Source of the DNA: SIG450 sp045658425
GTDB lineage: Bacteria; Bacillota; Clostridia; UMGS1840; HGM11507
DNA: 64,000 nt
Reading direction: 5' to 3'
Assembly: GCA_045658425.1 (NCBI GenBank)
Contig: JAZOVB010000231.1
Location: forward strand, 1 to 64,000
The notes below the pieces were generated by a model. It worked only from the letters and a program-made list of their open reading frames with translations, made no database searches and was not told where the DNA came from. The position numbers and the translations under genes are program-made. Each line of letters starts with the position of its first letter. The stretch's first letter is position 1. Below are positions 1 through 8,292 of this stretch, in pieces.

Positions 1-130
1 AAGCGGTTCGTCGAAAATCGCCGAACCCTACGATTGCACGATTCAGATGCCGTCAATTGACACAGTGCTCAAAAGAGCACAAAAGAGCGACAGCTCTTAA
101 GAATTTTATGCAATAAAATTCTATATGTGT
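1..130. other. Non-coding chain of small hairpins
   Basis: No credible gene is seen here. Four short inverted repeats follow one another: GGTTCG/CGAACC (5-27), GTGCTC/GAGCAC (65-80), AAGAGC/GCTCTT (83-98) and AGAATTTTAT/ATAAAATTCT (100-122). They may belong to a longer structured element or repeat that is cut by the window edge. The function is unknown. Confidence 0.35.
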
Positions 131-149
131 CAATTATACCACAGTATAC

Positions 150-181
150 AAAAAAGAGCAAACCTAAATTTGCTCTTTTTT
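150..181 (-). terminator. Bidirectional intrinsic terminator
   Basis: The inverted repeat GAGCAAA/TTTGCTC is flanked by A5 on one side and T6 on the other. It lies just downstream of the minus-strand glycosidase gene and could also stop transcription coming from the left. Confidence 0.75.
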
Positions 182-184
182 AAT

Positions 185-1855
185 TTATTTTATATATTCT
201 TTTATAAGGGATACCATTTTATCTCTTAAAGTTTCAATATATTCTTTTCCTCTTGGAAATTCGGAAAATTTCAATTTATTACCTGCATAATCATCAATAA
301 GATTTACAACCGCTTCTCTTCCTATATATTTTTCAAGGGCAAAGCAGGTATTCATATCATTTATCGCCTCATAGGTTGCTTTACCTCTTATGGATGTATA
401 CGCACCGTCTTTGGCGGGATATAAAATAAATGGGTCTCCTGACGGAAATACTCCGTGACAGGAGGTAGTAAGATATGGGTCAAGCTTATAAAGAGAAAGT
501 CTTCCGTTATAGAAGTTGAGTCCCCAGTGAAGAAAGCCTTTAATGTTATATTTATACATTAAAAAGCCTAAAATTCTTACTCTTGAAAGAGGCATTGCCA
601 TTGTGCTGTTTGTAAAGGTATACTGTGGTCCGCAACAGTAATATGCCCATTGATTTTCAATTTTATGTTCTAAAAATTCTTCAATATGAGAAACTGAGGT
701 AACAGGACATTCAACGAGACCTTTTTCATAAAAATCAAACTGAGATAATGCATCAAAAGTTTTAGCTTCACCAATTAAGGGTTTTAAAATATCATAGCCT
801 GTTTTATAGGCTTCAATTTCTTTTGTATTAGGCTCGTCCGATATATGGAAATAGGTTTTATCAAAAACTCCTTCTTCTTTCAGTGCGGAAATAATTGCAG
901 GAATATAATGTTTTAAAAATTCTATATATTCAGGGCTTTTTGAGGACACGTGCCAGCCGAATTTATAATCGCACACTCCGTTTTCAGTCACCTTTATATT
1001 AGGGGCATATTCTGCTCCCCACTGTGAGAACATGTGCGCCATTTCATAATATTCCACATTACATTTTTTACAGATTGAAATAAATCTTTTAAATTTATCA
1101 AAGTTAAAGAAATATTTTTCTCCCTCTTTAGTTATATCCACAAGCTGAACGCAGGTTTTCTGTGTTCCAAATGCTGTATCAAGGGGCGGTGTATGTATAG
1201 GCACCAAAATCATATTAACACCGTCTTCACGGGCTGCCCTTATATATTTTTCAATCAAATCAAAATGAGCATCAGAATAAACTGCTGCCTTATGATAATC
1301 TGCAATACAATCCACATAAAACCATCTTGTATAAATAAGCTTCTGAGAGGGCATTATTTCATCAATTACTTCAATATTCATTGTTTTCTCAAAAACAGAA
1401 CCTTCTTCAATATCGCATCGTGTATTCTTCATATGCTCTAATTTAAGGGTTACAGGATAATTTCCCGCTTTTATATCTTCAGGAAGATTAATTTCTACCC
1501 ATAAGGAGGAGGCCCCTCCGCTTGATATAAAGATATTTTCTCTTTCGGAAAGAGGTATCAGAATATCCGGCATAAGACCCGGTTCTTTTGTGATATAATC
1601 ATTATCCATTCCCGCTTCCGGCTCTGTATATGGCATATCCATAACAGCATTTTCCACTAAGTACACCTTTACATAATCTTTAATTTCCGATTCAACCGAA
1701 AGCTCTGTTGACACACACATATTAATATTCAAAGCTATCTGATAAGAAAAACGTTCCCCCTTTAAAAGAGTTTTCTCCGTTATTTCGTTATAATCAAGAT
1801 TACTGTCTCTTCTTACCTTTTCAAGGGATGAAATTTGTTTAACAATAACAGCCAT
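185..1855 (-). CDS. GH123/DUF4091-type glycoside hydrolase
   Basis: Predicted glycosidase of the DUF4091 family (Pfam now places it with GH123, beta-N-acetylgalactosaminidases), 556 aa. The start at 1855 was chosen because GGAGG lies just upstream; an upstream ATG at 1930 would add a hydrophobic stretch of 25 residues without a comparable ribosome site. The N-terminal third is beta-rich. The C-terminal barrel carries an Asp-Glu pair (HISDEP, near residue 340), which fits the acid and substrate-assist residues of GH123. No signal peptide is visible from the chosen start, so it is probably cytoplasmic. Predicted role: removal of amino-sugar or related residues from imported oligosaccharides. 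The family call is good; the substrate is inferred. It lies 23 kb from the GH20/heparinase locus, so a shared pathway is only a suggestion. Confidence 0.75.
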   Translation of the reverse strand: MAVIVKQISSLEKVRRDSNLDYNEITEKTLLKGERFSYQIALNINMCVSTELSVESEIKDYVKVYLVENAVMDMPYTEPEAGMDNDYITKEPGLMPDILIPLSERENIFISSGGASSLWVEINLPEDIKAGNYPVTLKLEHMKNTRCDIEEGSVFEKTMNIEVIDEIMPSQKLIYTRWFYVDCIADYHKAAVYSDAHFDLIEKYIRAAREDGVNMILVPIHTPPLDTAFGTQKTCVQLVDITKEGEKYFFNFDKFKRFISICKKCNVEYYEMAHMFSQWGAEYAPNIKVTENGVCDYKFGWHVSSKSPEYIEFLKHYIPAIISALKEEGVFDKTYFHISDEPNTKEIEAYKTGYDILKPLIGEAKTFDALSQFDFYEKGLVECPVTSVSHIEEFLEHKIENQWAYYCCGPQYTFTNSTMAMPLSRVRILGFLMYKYNIKGFLHWGLNFYNGRLSLYKLDPYLTTSCHGVFPSGDPFILYPAKDGAYTSIRGKATYEAINDMNTCFALEKYIGREAVVNLIDDYAGNKLKFSEFPRGKEYIETLRDKMVSLIKEYIK

Positions 1856-1940
1856 AAAAAACCTCCAAAATTTTACTATATAAATGATACTATTTTTAAA
1901 ATAAAAAATCAATGTATAAATCAATAGCACAATTGTATAA

Positions 1941-1985
1941 TAAAAAAAGACTGTTTATAAGGTCAGACCTTATAAACAGTCGATT
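1941..1985 (-). terminator. Terminator of gap
   Basis: Perfect inverted repeat GACTGTTTATAAGGT/ACCTTATAAACAGTC (1949-1981), followed on the minus strand by a T7 run. It lies immediately downstream of gap. Confidence 0.9.
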
Positions 1986-1995
1986 TTAAAAATTC

Positions 1996-3009
1996 TTAGC
2001 CTAATTCAGCAAAGTATTTGATTGTTCTAACCATCTGGCTTGTGTATGAGTTTTCGTTATCATACCAGGAAACAACCTGAACCTGAGAATAACCGTTACC
2101 CATATTTGTTACCATTGTCTGAGTAGCATCAAAGATAGAACCGAATCTGCTTCCTACGATATCAGAAGAAACGATTTCGTCTTCGTTATATGCGAAGGAT
2201 TCGTTAGCAGCAGCCTTCATAGCAGCGTTGATACCTTCAACGGAAGCATCACCCTTAACAACTGCAACTAAGATAGTTGTAGAACCTGTTGGTGTTGGAA
2301 CTCTCTGAGCAGAACCGATAAGTTTACCGTTAAGTTCAGGAATAACAAGACCGATAGCTTTTGCAGCACCTGTAGAGTTAGGAACAATATTAACTGCACC
2401 TGCTCTGGATCTTCTTAAGTCGCCCTTTCTCTGAGGACCGTCTAAGATCATCTGGTCGCCTGTATAAGCGTGGATTGTAGACATGATACCGCTTTCGACT
2501 GGCATATAGTCATTTAAAGCTTTAGCCATTGGAGCTAAACAGTTTGTTGTACAAGAAGCTGCAGAAATAACCTTATCTTCTTTTGTTAACACATTGTGGT
2601 TAACATTGAATACAACTGTTGGTAAATCATTACCTGCAGGAGCGGAAATAACAACTTTCTTTGCACCTGCTGTTAAGTGAGCTGAAGCTTTTTCCTTAGA
2701 AGTATAGAAACCTGTACATTCTAATACAACATCTACATCTAATTCTCCCCAAGGAATGTTTACAGCGTCTTTTTCTGAATAAATTTTGATGGTTTTGCCG
2801 TCAACTGTGATTGAGTCTTCACCTGCAGAAACAGTATCAGCAAGAGCGTATCTGCCCTGAGCTGAATCGTACTTTAAAAGATGAGCTAACATTTTTGGGC
2901 TGGTTAAGTCGTTAATAGCAACAACCTCATAACCTTCTGCACCAAACATCTGTCTGAAAGCAAGACGACCAATACGTCCAAAACCGTTAATACCTACTTT
3001 AACTGCCAT
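1996..3009 (-). CDS. gap: Glyceraldehyde-3-phosphate dehydrogenase, type I
   Basis: NAD-dependent GAPDH of glycolysis, 337 aa, the normal family length. It converts glyceraldehyde 3-phosphate, NAD and phosphate to 1,3-bisphosphoglycerate in the cytoplasm. Visible signatures are the N-terminal nucleotide-binding motif (INGFGRIGRLAFRQ), the catalytic cysteine in SCTTNCLAP near residue 154, and the C-terminal WYDNENSYTSQM. An AGGAGG site lies just upstream of the start. It is a single-gene unit with its own promoter (3053-3081) and a strong terminator. There is no pgk or tpi neighbour, unlike the gap-pgk-tpi cluster of many Firmicutes. A palindrome at 3109-3130, upstream of the -35, may be an operator. 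Confidence 0.98.
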   Translation of the reverse strand: MAVKVGINGFGRIGRLAFRQMFGAEGYEVVAINDLTSPKMLAHLLKYDSAQGRYALADTVSAGEDSITVDGKTIKIYSEKDAVNIPWGELDVDVVLECTGFYTSKEKASAHLTAGAKKVVISAPAGNDLPTVVFNVNHNVLTKEDKVISAASCTTNCLAPMAKALNDYMPVESGIMSTIHAYTGDQMILDGPQRKGDLRRSRAGAVNIVPNSTGAAKAIGLVIPELNGKLIGSAQRVPTPTGSTTILVAVVKGDASVEGINAAMKAAANESFAYNEDEIVSSDIVGSRFGSIFDATQTMVTNMGNGYSQVQVVSWYDNENSYTSQMVRTIKYFAELG

Positions 3010-3052
3010 AGTATTATACCTCCTAAGTTTTTGTTATTAATTTAACATTATT

Positions 3053-3081
3053 ATTTTACAATATAAAACCAAAATATGCAA
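3053..3081 (-). promoter_or_regulatory. Promoter of gap
   Basis: On the minus strand, -35 TTGCAT (3076-3081), a 17-bp spacer and -10 TAAAAT (3053-3058) lie about 45 bases upstream of the gap start codon. Confidence 0.6.
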
Positions 3082-3108
3082 GTATTATTTACATTTTTTT
3101 CTTTTTTA

Positions 3109-3130
3109 TTGGTTTATAACTATAAACCAA
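3109..3130. promoter_or_regulatory. Perfect palindrome upstream of gap
   Basis: TTGGTTTATA-AC-TATAAACCAA is a 10-bp perfect inverted repeat with a 2-bp centre, 27 bp upstream of the gap -35. It is not followed by a T-run on the minus strand, so it is not an obvious terminator for the upstream DHHW gene. A regulator operator is possible. Confidence 0.4.
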
Positions 3131-3162
3131 GCATCTGAACTGATAATATTTAGATATATTAA

Positions 3163-3954
3163 CTATTTTTTTATAACTTTAAGCATTTCACCGTTGTTGA
3201 TAATCTGTTCGTTATACATAAATAATATATCCGCATTTCCTATATCCACATAATTCGGAATAAGCGTACTTATTACATATCTTAAATCAATAAGAGTAAT
3301 TTCCGAGTATTTTTCAATTAAAAGAGGTGCAACAGTACAGCTGTAAGAATCATTAAAAATAACAAGTCGTTTTCCCTCAGGTCCGTTTGGATTTTTAATA
3401 ATACTTATTGGTGAAGGTCCTGATAAGAACAAGTCGTAAGGAGAAGCTGAGATTAATTTTTCTGTATTGTAAACGGTTGTTCCCGGGTCTCCCATTATAT
3501 TATTTACAGTTGCAGAATCGGTATGGGAATTTGTCAGGTAGTATATTTCCTCCCCTTTTATATCCTTAACCTTTTTGCTATGCTGTCCGATAAAGTTATC
3601 AACTTTTATCTTATTATTTTCAGTTATATCGATTTCAAAGCCGAGTTTTGAACCAAGTTCATTTACAAGAGAGGATATTTTATCCTGCTTAAAATGAGGA
3701 TCGGTAACATAATAATCGCTTAAAGACAAGGTTTTAAATAAATCGATATACTCGGCACTTTGAATTTTTGTTGACATAATTTCCAGCATTTTCCCATAAT
3801 CAAAGGGGGTCTTCAAGCTATCGTTTATAAAATAGCTTTTACTTGGAATTACCGAATAGAATACTCTGTTATTCGGATAACAGGATGCAAGATATTCTAT
3901 TTTTTCCGAGGCTGATTCTACGCCTGATGTGCGGATTTCCCCTATGAAATCCAT
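3163..3954 (-). CDS. DHHW-family protein, N-terminally short
   Basis: Resembles the DHHW family, SGNH-like proteins often found near cell-wall or exopolysaccharide O-acylation genes. The region YYVTDPHFKQD sits where the family has its DHHW motif, so the motif is degenerate here (DPHF). The C-terminal block FNDSYSCTVAPLL also matches the family pattern. From the ATG it is only 263 aa and lacks the usual N-terminal signal anchor and first ~100 residues. The same reading frame stays open upstream, through the intergenic gap and into the 3' end of the SLH-DUF4358 gene, without a stop. No ribosome site is well placed for the ATG. The protein may therefore be made by -1 frameshifting from the gene before it, or be the tail of a gene broken by a one-base change. 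Confidence 0.6.
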   Translation of the reverse strand: MDFIGEIRTSGVESASEKIEYLASCYPNNRVFYSVIPSKSYFINDSLKTPFDYGKMLEIMSTKIQSAEYIDLFKTLSLSDYYVTDPHFKQDKISSLVNELGSKLGFEIDITENNKIKVDNFIGQHSKKVKDIKGEEIYYLTNSHTDSATVNNIMGDPGTTVYNTEKLISASPYDLFLSGPSPISIIKNPNGPEGKRLVIFNDSYSCTVAPLLIEKYSEITLIDLRYVISTLIPNYVDIGNADILFMYNEQIINNGEMLKVIKK

Positions 3955-3998
3955 ATAATATCCGTTATGGGATATTATCCCCTGCTCATCAGGCTCTA

Positions 3999-4994
3999 TT
4001 AGTTTTTTCTTTCTACTTCAAGCTTTTCAAAGCTATCCTTAAATTCTTTCGGGGCAACCTGGTCGATTATAAGAAGAATTATATTACCTTTATTGACAAC
4101 AATTACGTCTTCTCTTTCAACGCCTACGCAAATCCATTTTCTCGGGTCTACCTTTTCTTTGATTTCGGCTTTTACCTTTTCAACATCAGTCCCCTCTTTA
4201 ACTTTAACAAGGCAAATAGAATGAGCAACGCTTCCCATCATAGGCTCACTTGCAATAGCTTCTTCAAATTCCATATTTTCAATACCAAGATAGTATGCAC
4301 TTGTTTCCGGGGTTATTTCCATCTGCATAGTATTTGGAAGCTCTGCATTAACACCTTCATAAAGTCTGTCCATAATACCGCCAAGTGAATACGGGTCTTT
4401 TACAACATTGAAGCCATCAAGTATTTTTACACATTCGGCTCTTGTTATATTGTTTTCAGGTCTTAAGGTATTATCTTCATACCCTGAAACACATTTTGCT
4501 TCAACAAGTGCGGAAACAAATTCCTTTGCATAATCAGCAATATCAGCAAAATCCTTAAAACCCTTAATAGCATCTTCGCTTTCCGAGGAATAGTAGAAAG
4601 CTCTTCCTGCCATTGTCATAACATCCTGCCTTGTAATAAGGCTCTGCGGATTGAAGTTATCAGAAGGTGCTGCTATCTGAAGAGCAAGAAGCTTTCTTAC
4701 AGGCTCATAAAACCAGTCAGTTTCCTTAACATCAGTAAAAGGAAATTCAGGATACTCTGCAATATTAATGTCAATAACAGATGAAAGAACAGTTGCAAAT
4801 TCTGCTCTTGTCATATTATTATCAGGCTTAAAGCTTCCATCCTCATAGCCTTTTATTTTTCCTGCTTCCATCCATTTCAAGATAATGTCCTTCGCCCAAT
4901 GAGAGTCAACATCCTTTGCGGCAGATACGCTTAATCCCGCAAAAATTGTTAAAACCATAGAAATAGCTAAAATTAATGATAGTATTTTTTTCAT
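3999..4994 (-). CDS. SLH-domain protein with DUF4358 domain
   Basis: Secreted cell-surface protein of 331 aa. A signal peptide (lysines, then a hydrophobic run ending near VSAAKD) is followed by SLH repeats over about residues 25-200. Visible SLH motifs are HWAKDIILKW, GYEDGSFKPDNNMTRAEF and GYEDNTLRPENNITRAE. SLH repeats bind pyruvylated wall polymers. Residues ~210-325 match DUF4358 (EEAIASEPMMGSVAHSICLV and VDPRKWICVGVE). DUF4358 lipoproteins commonly sit next to DHHW genes, as here. The gene ends in AGA AAA AAC TAA, which contains the heptamer A AAA AAC. Slipping back one base there would join it in frame to the DHHW protein. Surface anchoring is well supported; the role of DUF4358 is unknown. 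Confidence 0.85.
   Translation of the reverse strand: MKKILSLILAISMVLTIFAGLSVSAAKDVDSHWAKDIILKWMEAGKIKGYEDGSFKPDNNMTRAEFATVLSSVIDINIAEYPEFPFTDVKETDWFYEPVRKLLALQIAAPSDNFNPQSLITRQDVMTMAGRAFYYSSESEDAIKGFKDFADIADYAKEFVSALVEAKCVSGYEDNTLRPENNITRAECVKILDGFNVVKDPYSLGGIMDRLYEGVNAELPNTMQMEITPETSAYYLGIENMEFEEAIASEPMMGSVAHSICLVKVKEGTDVEKVKAEIKEKVDPRKWICVGVEREDVIVVNKGNIILLIIDQVAPKEFKDSFEKLEVERKN
4002..4008 (-). promoter_or_regulatory. Candidate -1 frameshift heptamer
   Basis: A AAA AAC in the zero frame (AGA AAA AAC TAA) fits the X XXY YYZ slippery rule, directly before the stop codon. The -1 frame then reads open into the DHHW protein. A 9-bp stem (ATAATATCC/GGATATTAT) begins about 23 bases downstream, farther than the usual spacing for a stimulator. 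Confidence 0.4.
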
Positions 4995-5074
4995 AGTTTT
5001 TTCTCCTTTTTAAAAATTTCAATTTATTAGACAATCATTTTCAAAAAAAGTTCCCGATTAAAAGCTTCTTTTTT

Positions 5075-5108
5075 AAAAAAGCACAAGGGAAATTCTCTTG
5101 TGCTTTTT
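5075..5108 (-). terminator. Terminator of guaB
   Basis: AAAAGCACAAG/CTTGTGCTTTT hairpin with A and T runs on both sides, just downstream of guaB. It may also insulate the SLH gene. Confidence 0.85.
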
Positions 5109-5112
5109 GTAA

Positions 5113-6570
5113 TTATATACTTATTGAATAATTTGGTGCTTCCTTAGTAATAGAAATATCATGAGGATGACTTTCTTTAAGACCTGCACCTGTAATTTTA
5201 ACAAATTTACCATTTTCTTTAAGGCTTTCGATATTTGGTGTTCCACAGTAACCCATACCTGCTCTTAAACCGCCCATCAACTGATAAATGGTTTCACTTA
5301 AAAGTCCCTTATAAGGAACACGGCCTTCAACGCCTTCCGGAACAAGCTTTTTACTGTTCTGCTGGAAATATCTGTCCTTACTTCCGGCGGACATAGCAGC
5401 AAGAGAACCCATACCTCTGTATACCTTAAACTGTCTACCCTGGAAGATTTCAGTCTGACCCGGACTTTCTTCACAACCTGCAAACAGACTGCCAATCATA
5501 ATAACATCAGCACCTGCAGCAATTGCCTTAGGAATATCACCTGAGAATTTGATACCACCGTCTGCGATAACCTTAACGCCTGTACCCTTAGCAGCTTCAG
5601 CAACATCCATAACAGCGGTAAGCTGAGGAACACCGATACCTGCAACAACACGTGTTGTACAGATAGAACCGGGGCCGATACCAACTTTAATCGCATCTGC
5701 ACCTGCTTCTATTAAATCCTTTGCTGCTTCAGCGGTTGCAATATTACCCGCAATAAGCTGAAGGTCAGGATAGTGTTTTTTAATAAGCTTAACTGTATTC
5801 ATAATACCTGCAGAGTGTCCATGAGCAGAGTCTAAAACAACAACGTCAACCCCTGCTTTATACAAAGCTTCTGTTCTTTCCAGAACATCCTGAGTTACAC
5901 CGATTGCAGCACCTACTAAAAGTCTGCCCTTTTCGTCTCTTGCGGAATTAGGATACTGAACAGCTTTTTCTATATCCTTTATTGTAATAAGTCCTTTAAG
6001 GTTACCTTCATCATCAACGATAGGAAGCTTTTCAACCTTATACTTACAAAGAATTTCCTTTGCACGTTCCAGGGTTGTTCCTTCGGGAGCAGTGATTATA
6101 TTCTCACTTGTCATATACTCTTTGATAGGTCTTGAATAATCGGAAACAAATCTTAAGTCTCTGTTTGTAAGAATACCTACCAATTTACCGTCAACAGTAA
6201 TGGGAACACCGGAAATTTTATATTTACCCATAAGCTCGTCCGCATCTTTAATGGTATGGTCAGGAGATAAGAAGAACGGATCGGTAATAACACCGTGCTC
6301 TGATCTTTTTACCTTATCAACCTCATGAGCCTGGTCTTCAATCGGCATATTCTTATGGATAATACCGATACCTCCTTCTCTTGCAATCGCAATTGCAAGT
6401 CTTGCTTCGGTAACTGTATCCATAGCCGCACTCATCAGCGGAATATTCAATTTAATTTTCTTTGTAAGATAGGTTGATAAATCTACCTGATTGGGAAGAA
6501 TGTCACTCTTCTGTGGTGAAAGCAGTACATCATCAAAAGTAAGGCATTCTCTTATTTCAAACTTTGACAT
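5113..6570 (-). CDS. guaB: IMP dehydrogenase
   Basis: Converts IMP to XMP with NAD, the first committed step to GMP. 485 aa from the chosen start, the normal length. The start at 6570 is preferred over the ATG at 6585 because the GGAGG lies between them and serves the inner ATG. Visible parts are the N-terminal barrel (TFDDVLLSPQ), two CBS modules around residues 95-210 (GVPITVDGKLVGILTNRD; KLPIVDDEGNLKGLITI), the catalytic cysteine loop GPGSICTTRVVAG, and the flap region with YRGMGS. It is a single-gene unit with a good promoter and terminator. Its partner guaA is in this window, about 53 kb away on the same strand, so the two are not an operon here. Confidence 0.98.
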   Translation of the reverse strand: MSKFEIRECLTFDDVLLSPQKSDILPNQVDLSTYLTKKIKLNIPLMSAAMDTVTEARLAIAIAREGGIGIIHKNMPIEDQAHEVDKVKRSEHGVITDPFFLSPDHTIKDADELMGKYKISGVPITVDGKLVGILTNRDLRFVSDYSRPIKEYMTSENIITAPEGTTLERAKEILCKYKVEKLPIVDDEGNLKGLITIKDIEKAVQYPNSARDEKGRLLVGAAIGVTQDVLERTEALYKAGVDVVVLDSAHGHSAGIMNTVKLIKKHYPDLQLIAGNIATAEAAKDLIEAGADAIKVGIGPGSICTTRVVAGIGVPQLTAVMDVAEAAKGTGVKVIADGGIKFSGDIPKAIAAGADVIMIGSLFAGCEESPGQTEIFQGRQFKVYRGMGSLAAMSAGSKDRYFQQNSKKLVPEGVEGRVPYKGLLSETIYQLMGGLRAGMGYCGTPNIESLKENGKFVKITGAGLKESHPHDISITKEAPNYSISI

Positions 6571-6603
6571 ATTAAACTCCTCCATTTTACATTACTTTTT
6601 ATT

Positions 6604-6632
6604 AGTATAATAAAAAAGATAAAATTAGTCAA
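6604..6632 (-). promoter_or_regulatory. Promoter of guaB
   Basis: Minus-strand TTGACT (6627-6632), 17-bp spacer, TATACT (6604-6609). The start codon follows about 35 bases later. No purine riboswitch fold was recognised in the short leader. Confidence 0.75.
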
Positions 6633-6637
6633 GAGGA

Positions 6638-6666
6638 TTGATTATTTTTTACATTTAAGTTATAAT
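6638..6666 (+). promoter_or_regulatory. Promoter of dusB
   Basis: Plus-strand TTGATT (6638-6643), 17-bp spacer, TATAAT (6661-6666). The start codon is only about 16 bases after the -10, so the transcript would have a very short leader. It is back to back with the guaB promoter. Confidence 0.7.
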
Positions 6667-6682
6667 AATTTCGGTGATTTAA

Positions 6683-7648
6683 ATGAAATTTGTTAATTTT
6701 GACATAGAAAACAAGGTGTTTTTAGCCCCAATGGCAGGAATTACCGATTTAGCTTTCCGTACTGTCTGCCGTGATTACGGGGCTTCTTTGTGCTACTCGG
6801 AAATGATAAGTGCCAAAGGACTTTATTTCAAGGATAAGAAAACAAAAGATTTACTTCTTACAAACTCTTATGACTCTCCCCTGATTGTGCAGATTTTCGG
6901 AAATGATCCTCATATTATATCCGAAGGAGTTAAGATAGTTGCAGATATGGGATTTAAAATGATTGATATCAACAGCGGTTGCCCTGCACCAAAAATCGTA
7001 AACAACAATGAAGGCTCGGCTTTAATGAAAAATCCTACTCTTTTAGGTAAAATAACAGAAGCGGCGGTTAAGGCAACCCATCTTCCAGTTTCGGTTAAAA
7101 TAAGGTCAGGCTTTACAGCCAACAGCATAAACGCAGTTGAATGTGCAAAAATTATTGAAAATTCAGGGGCAAGTGCCATTACGGTTCATGGAAAAACAAG
7201 AGAACAGTTTTATTCGGGGGATGCCGATTACGAAATTATAAAAGCAGTTAAAGAAATGGTTAAAATCCCCGTTATTGCAAACGGTGAAATTCACAATCCC
7301 GAAGATTGCGACAAGGTATTAAAAGCAACAGGCTGTGATTTTGCTATGGTGGGAAGATCGGCACTTGGCAATCCTTTTATTTTTGAACAGATGAAAGACT
7401 ATTTTACTAAAGGAACATATAAGGAAAATTACAGTGTTGAAGAAAGACTTAATACACTTTTAAAACAGGCAGCTCTTACAACCGAATATAAAGGTGAATA
7501 TCGGGCAGTGTTAGAAGCAAGAAAGCATATTGCCTGGTATTTAAAGGGAATTAAAAATTCAAAAAACTACCGAATGAGAGCAAACACGGTGGGAAGCATG
7601 GAAGAAATAAAGAATTTATGTGATGAAATAAACAATGAATGCAAATAA
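6683..7648 (+). CDS. dusB: tRNA-dihydrouridine synthase
   Basis: Flavin enzyme that reduces uridines in the tRNA D-loop; 321 aa, full length. Signatures seen are the N-terminal LAPMAGITDLAFR, DINSGCPAPKIVNNNEGSALM with the catalytic cysteine near residue 97, ITVHGKTREQFYSG, and the phosphate-binding VIANGEI and MVGRSALGNPFIF. The family match is to the DusB-like proteins of Firmicutes. It is transcribed divergently from guaB, with a very short leader and a weak ribosome site. A bidirectional terminator follows at once, so it is monocistronic. Confidence 0.95.
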   Translation: MKFVNFDIENKVFLAPMAGITDLAFRTVCRDYGASLCYSEMISAKGLYFKDKKTKDLLLTNSYDSPLIVQIFGNDPHIISEGVKIVADMGFKMIDINSGCPAPKIVNNNEGSALMKNPTLLGKITEAAVKATHLPVSVKIRSGFTANSINAVECAKIIENSGASAITVHGKTREQFYSGDADYEIIKAVKEMVKIPVIANGEIHNPEDCDKVLKATGCDFAMVGRSALGNPFIFEQMKDYFTKGTYKENYSVEERLNTLLKQAALTTEYKGEYRAVLEARKHIAWYLKGIKNSKNYRMRANTVGSMEEIKNLCDEINNECK

Positions 7649-7663
7649 TAAAAGCTATATATT

Positions 7664-7699
7664 AAAAAACCTGAAGCTTATACAGTTTCAGGTTTTTTA
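7664..7699. terminator. Bidirectional terminator between dusB and the ECF gene
   Basis: AAAAAACCTGAA/TTTCAGGTTTTTT hairpin serving the convergent dusB and ECF S-component genes. Confidence 0.85.
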
Positions 7700-7702
7700 A
7701 CA

Positions 7703-8200
7703 TTAAAACATCTTTGTTTTTTCAAAAATCTTCACAAGTATTAAACCTATAATAAGACCCGCTATTCCCTGAACTGCATTTACCGGAATATTTACAACTG
7801 ATGGTGCAAATCCATACATAAATCCCTCAAATATAAAATATCCCAATATCATTTCAACCTCTGCTAAAATTCCGCCGATAACTCTTGATGGTGTATTTCC
7901 AAGCTTATTGCTCATTACTTTAAAACTCAAATGTGCAATGACTGCCATAACGCCTTTAATCACAAGGGTTACGGGAGCATATACAACATATCCTGAGAGT
8001 ACATCAGCAATAGCAGAACCTATACCTGCAGCCACAAATCCATACGCAGGTGATAAAAGCCACCCCGAAAGCAGTACTACACAGTCGCCAAGATTTAAAT
8101 ATCCTTTTAACGGGGATGGGACTTTAATAATCATTGTGGCTACACAGCATAGGGCTGCAAACATCGATGCAAGAATTATTTTTTGAGTTTTAGTTTTCAT
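7703..8200 (-). CDS. ECF transporter S component, predicted vitamin B6-type
   Basis: Membrane substrate-binding subunit of an energy-coupling-factor vitamin importer, 165 aa with about five or six hydrophobic segments. The N-terminal region FAALCCVATMIIKVP and the motif GYLNLGDCVVLLSGW are typical of the S components of the PdxU/HmpT group. It would work with shared EcfA/A'/T subunits that are not in this window. The divergent neighbour is a MocR/PdxR-like regulator, which in Firmicutes controls pyridoxine uptake or synthesis; the predicted substrate is therefore a B6 vitamer. That assignment rests on context. The S-component call is firm. Confidence 0.8.
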   Translation of the reverse strand: MKTKTQKIILASMFAALCCVATMIIKVPSPLKGYLNLGDCVVLLSGWLLSPAYGFVAAGIGSAIADVLSGYVVYAPVTLVIKGVMAVIAHLSFKVMSNKLGNTPSRVIGGILAEVEMILGYFIFEGFMYGFAPSVVNIPVNAVQGIAGLIIGLILVKIFEKTKMF

Positions 8201-8232
8201 TTTAAATATCCCCTTTACATTTCATTACGCTT

Positions 8233-8261
8233 ATTATATAATAAATCTGAATATATAACAA
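8233..8261 (-). promoter_or_regulatory. Promoter of the ECF S-component gene
   Basis: Minus-strand TTGTTA (8256-8261), 17-bp spacer, TATAAT (8233-8238), in the shared divergent region where a MocR regulator would bind. Confidence 0.6.
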
Positions 8262-8292
8262 CTACCAGTTAAGGAGAATTTAATATAACCAG

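Noticed and set aside
6571..6682. Purine riboswitch upstream of guaB
   Set aside because: The leader after the promoter is only about 30 bases, too short for a riboswitch.
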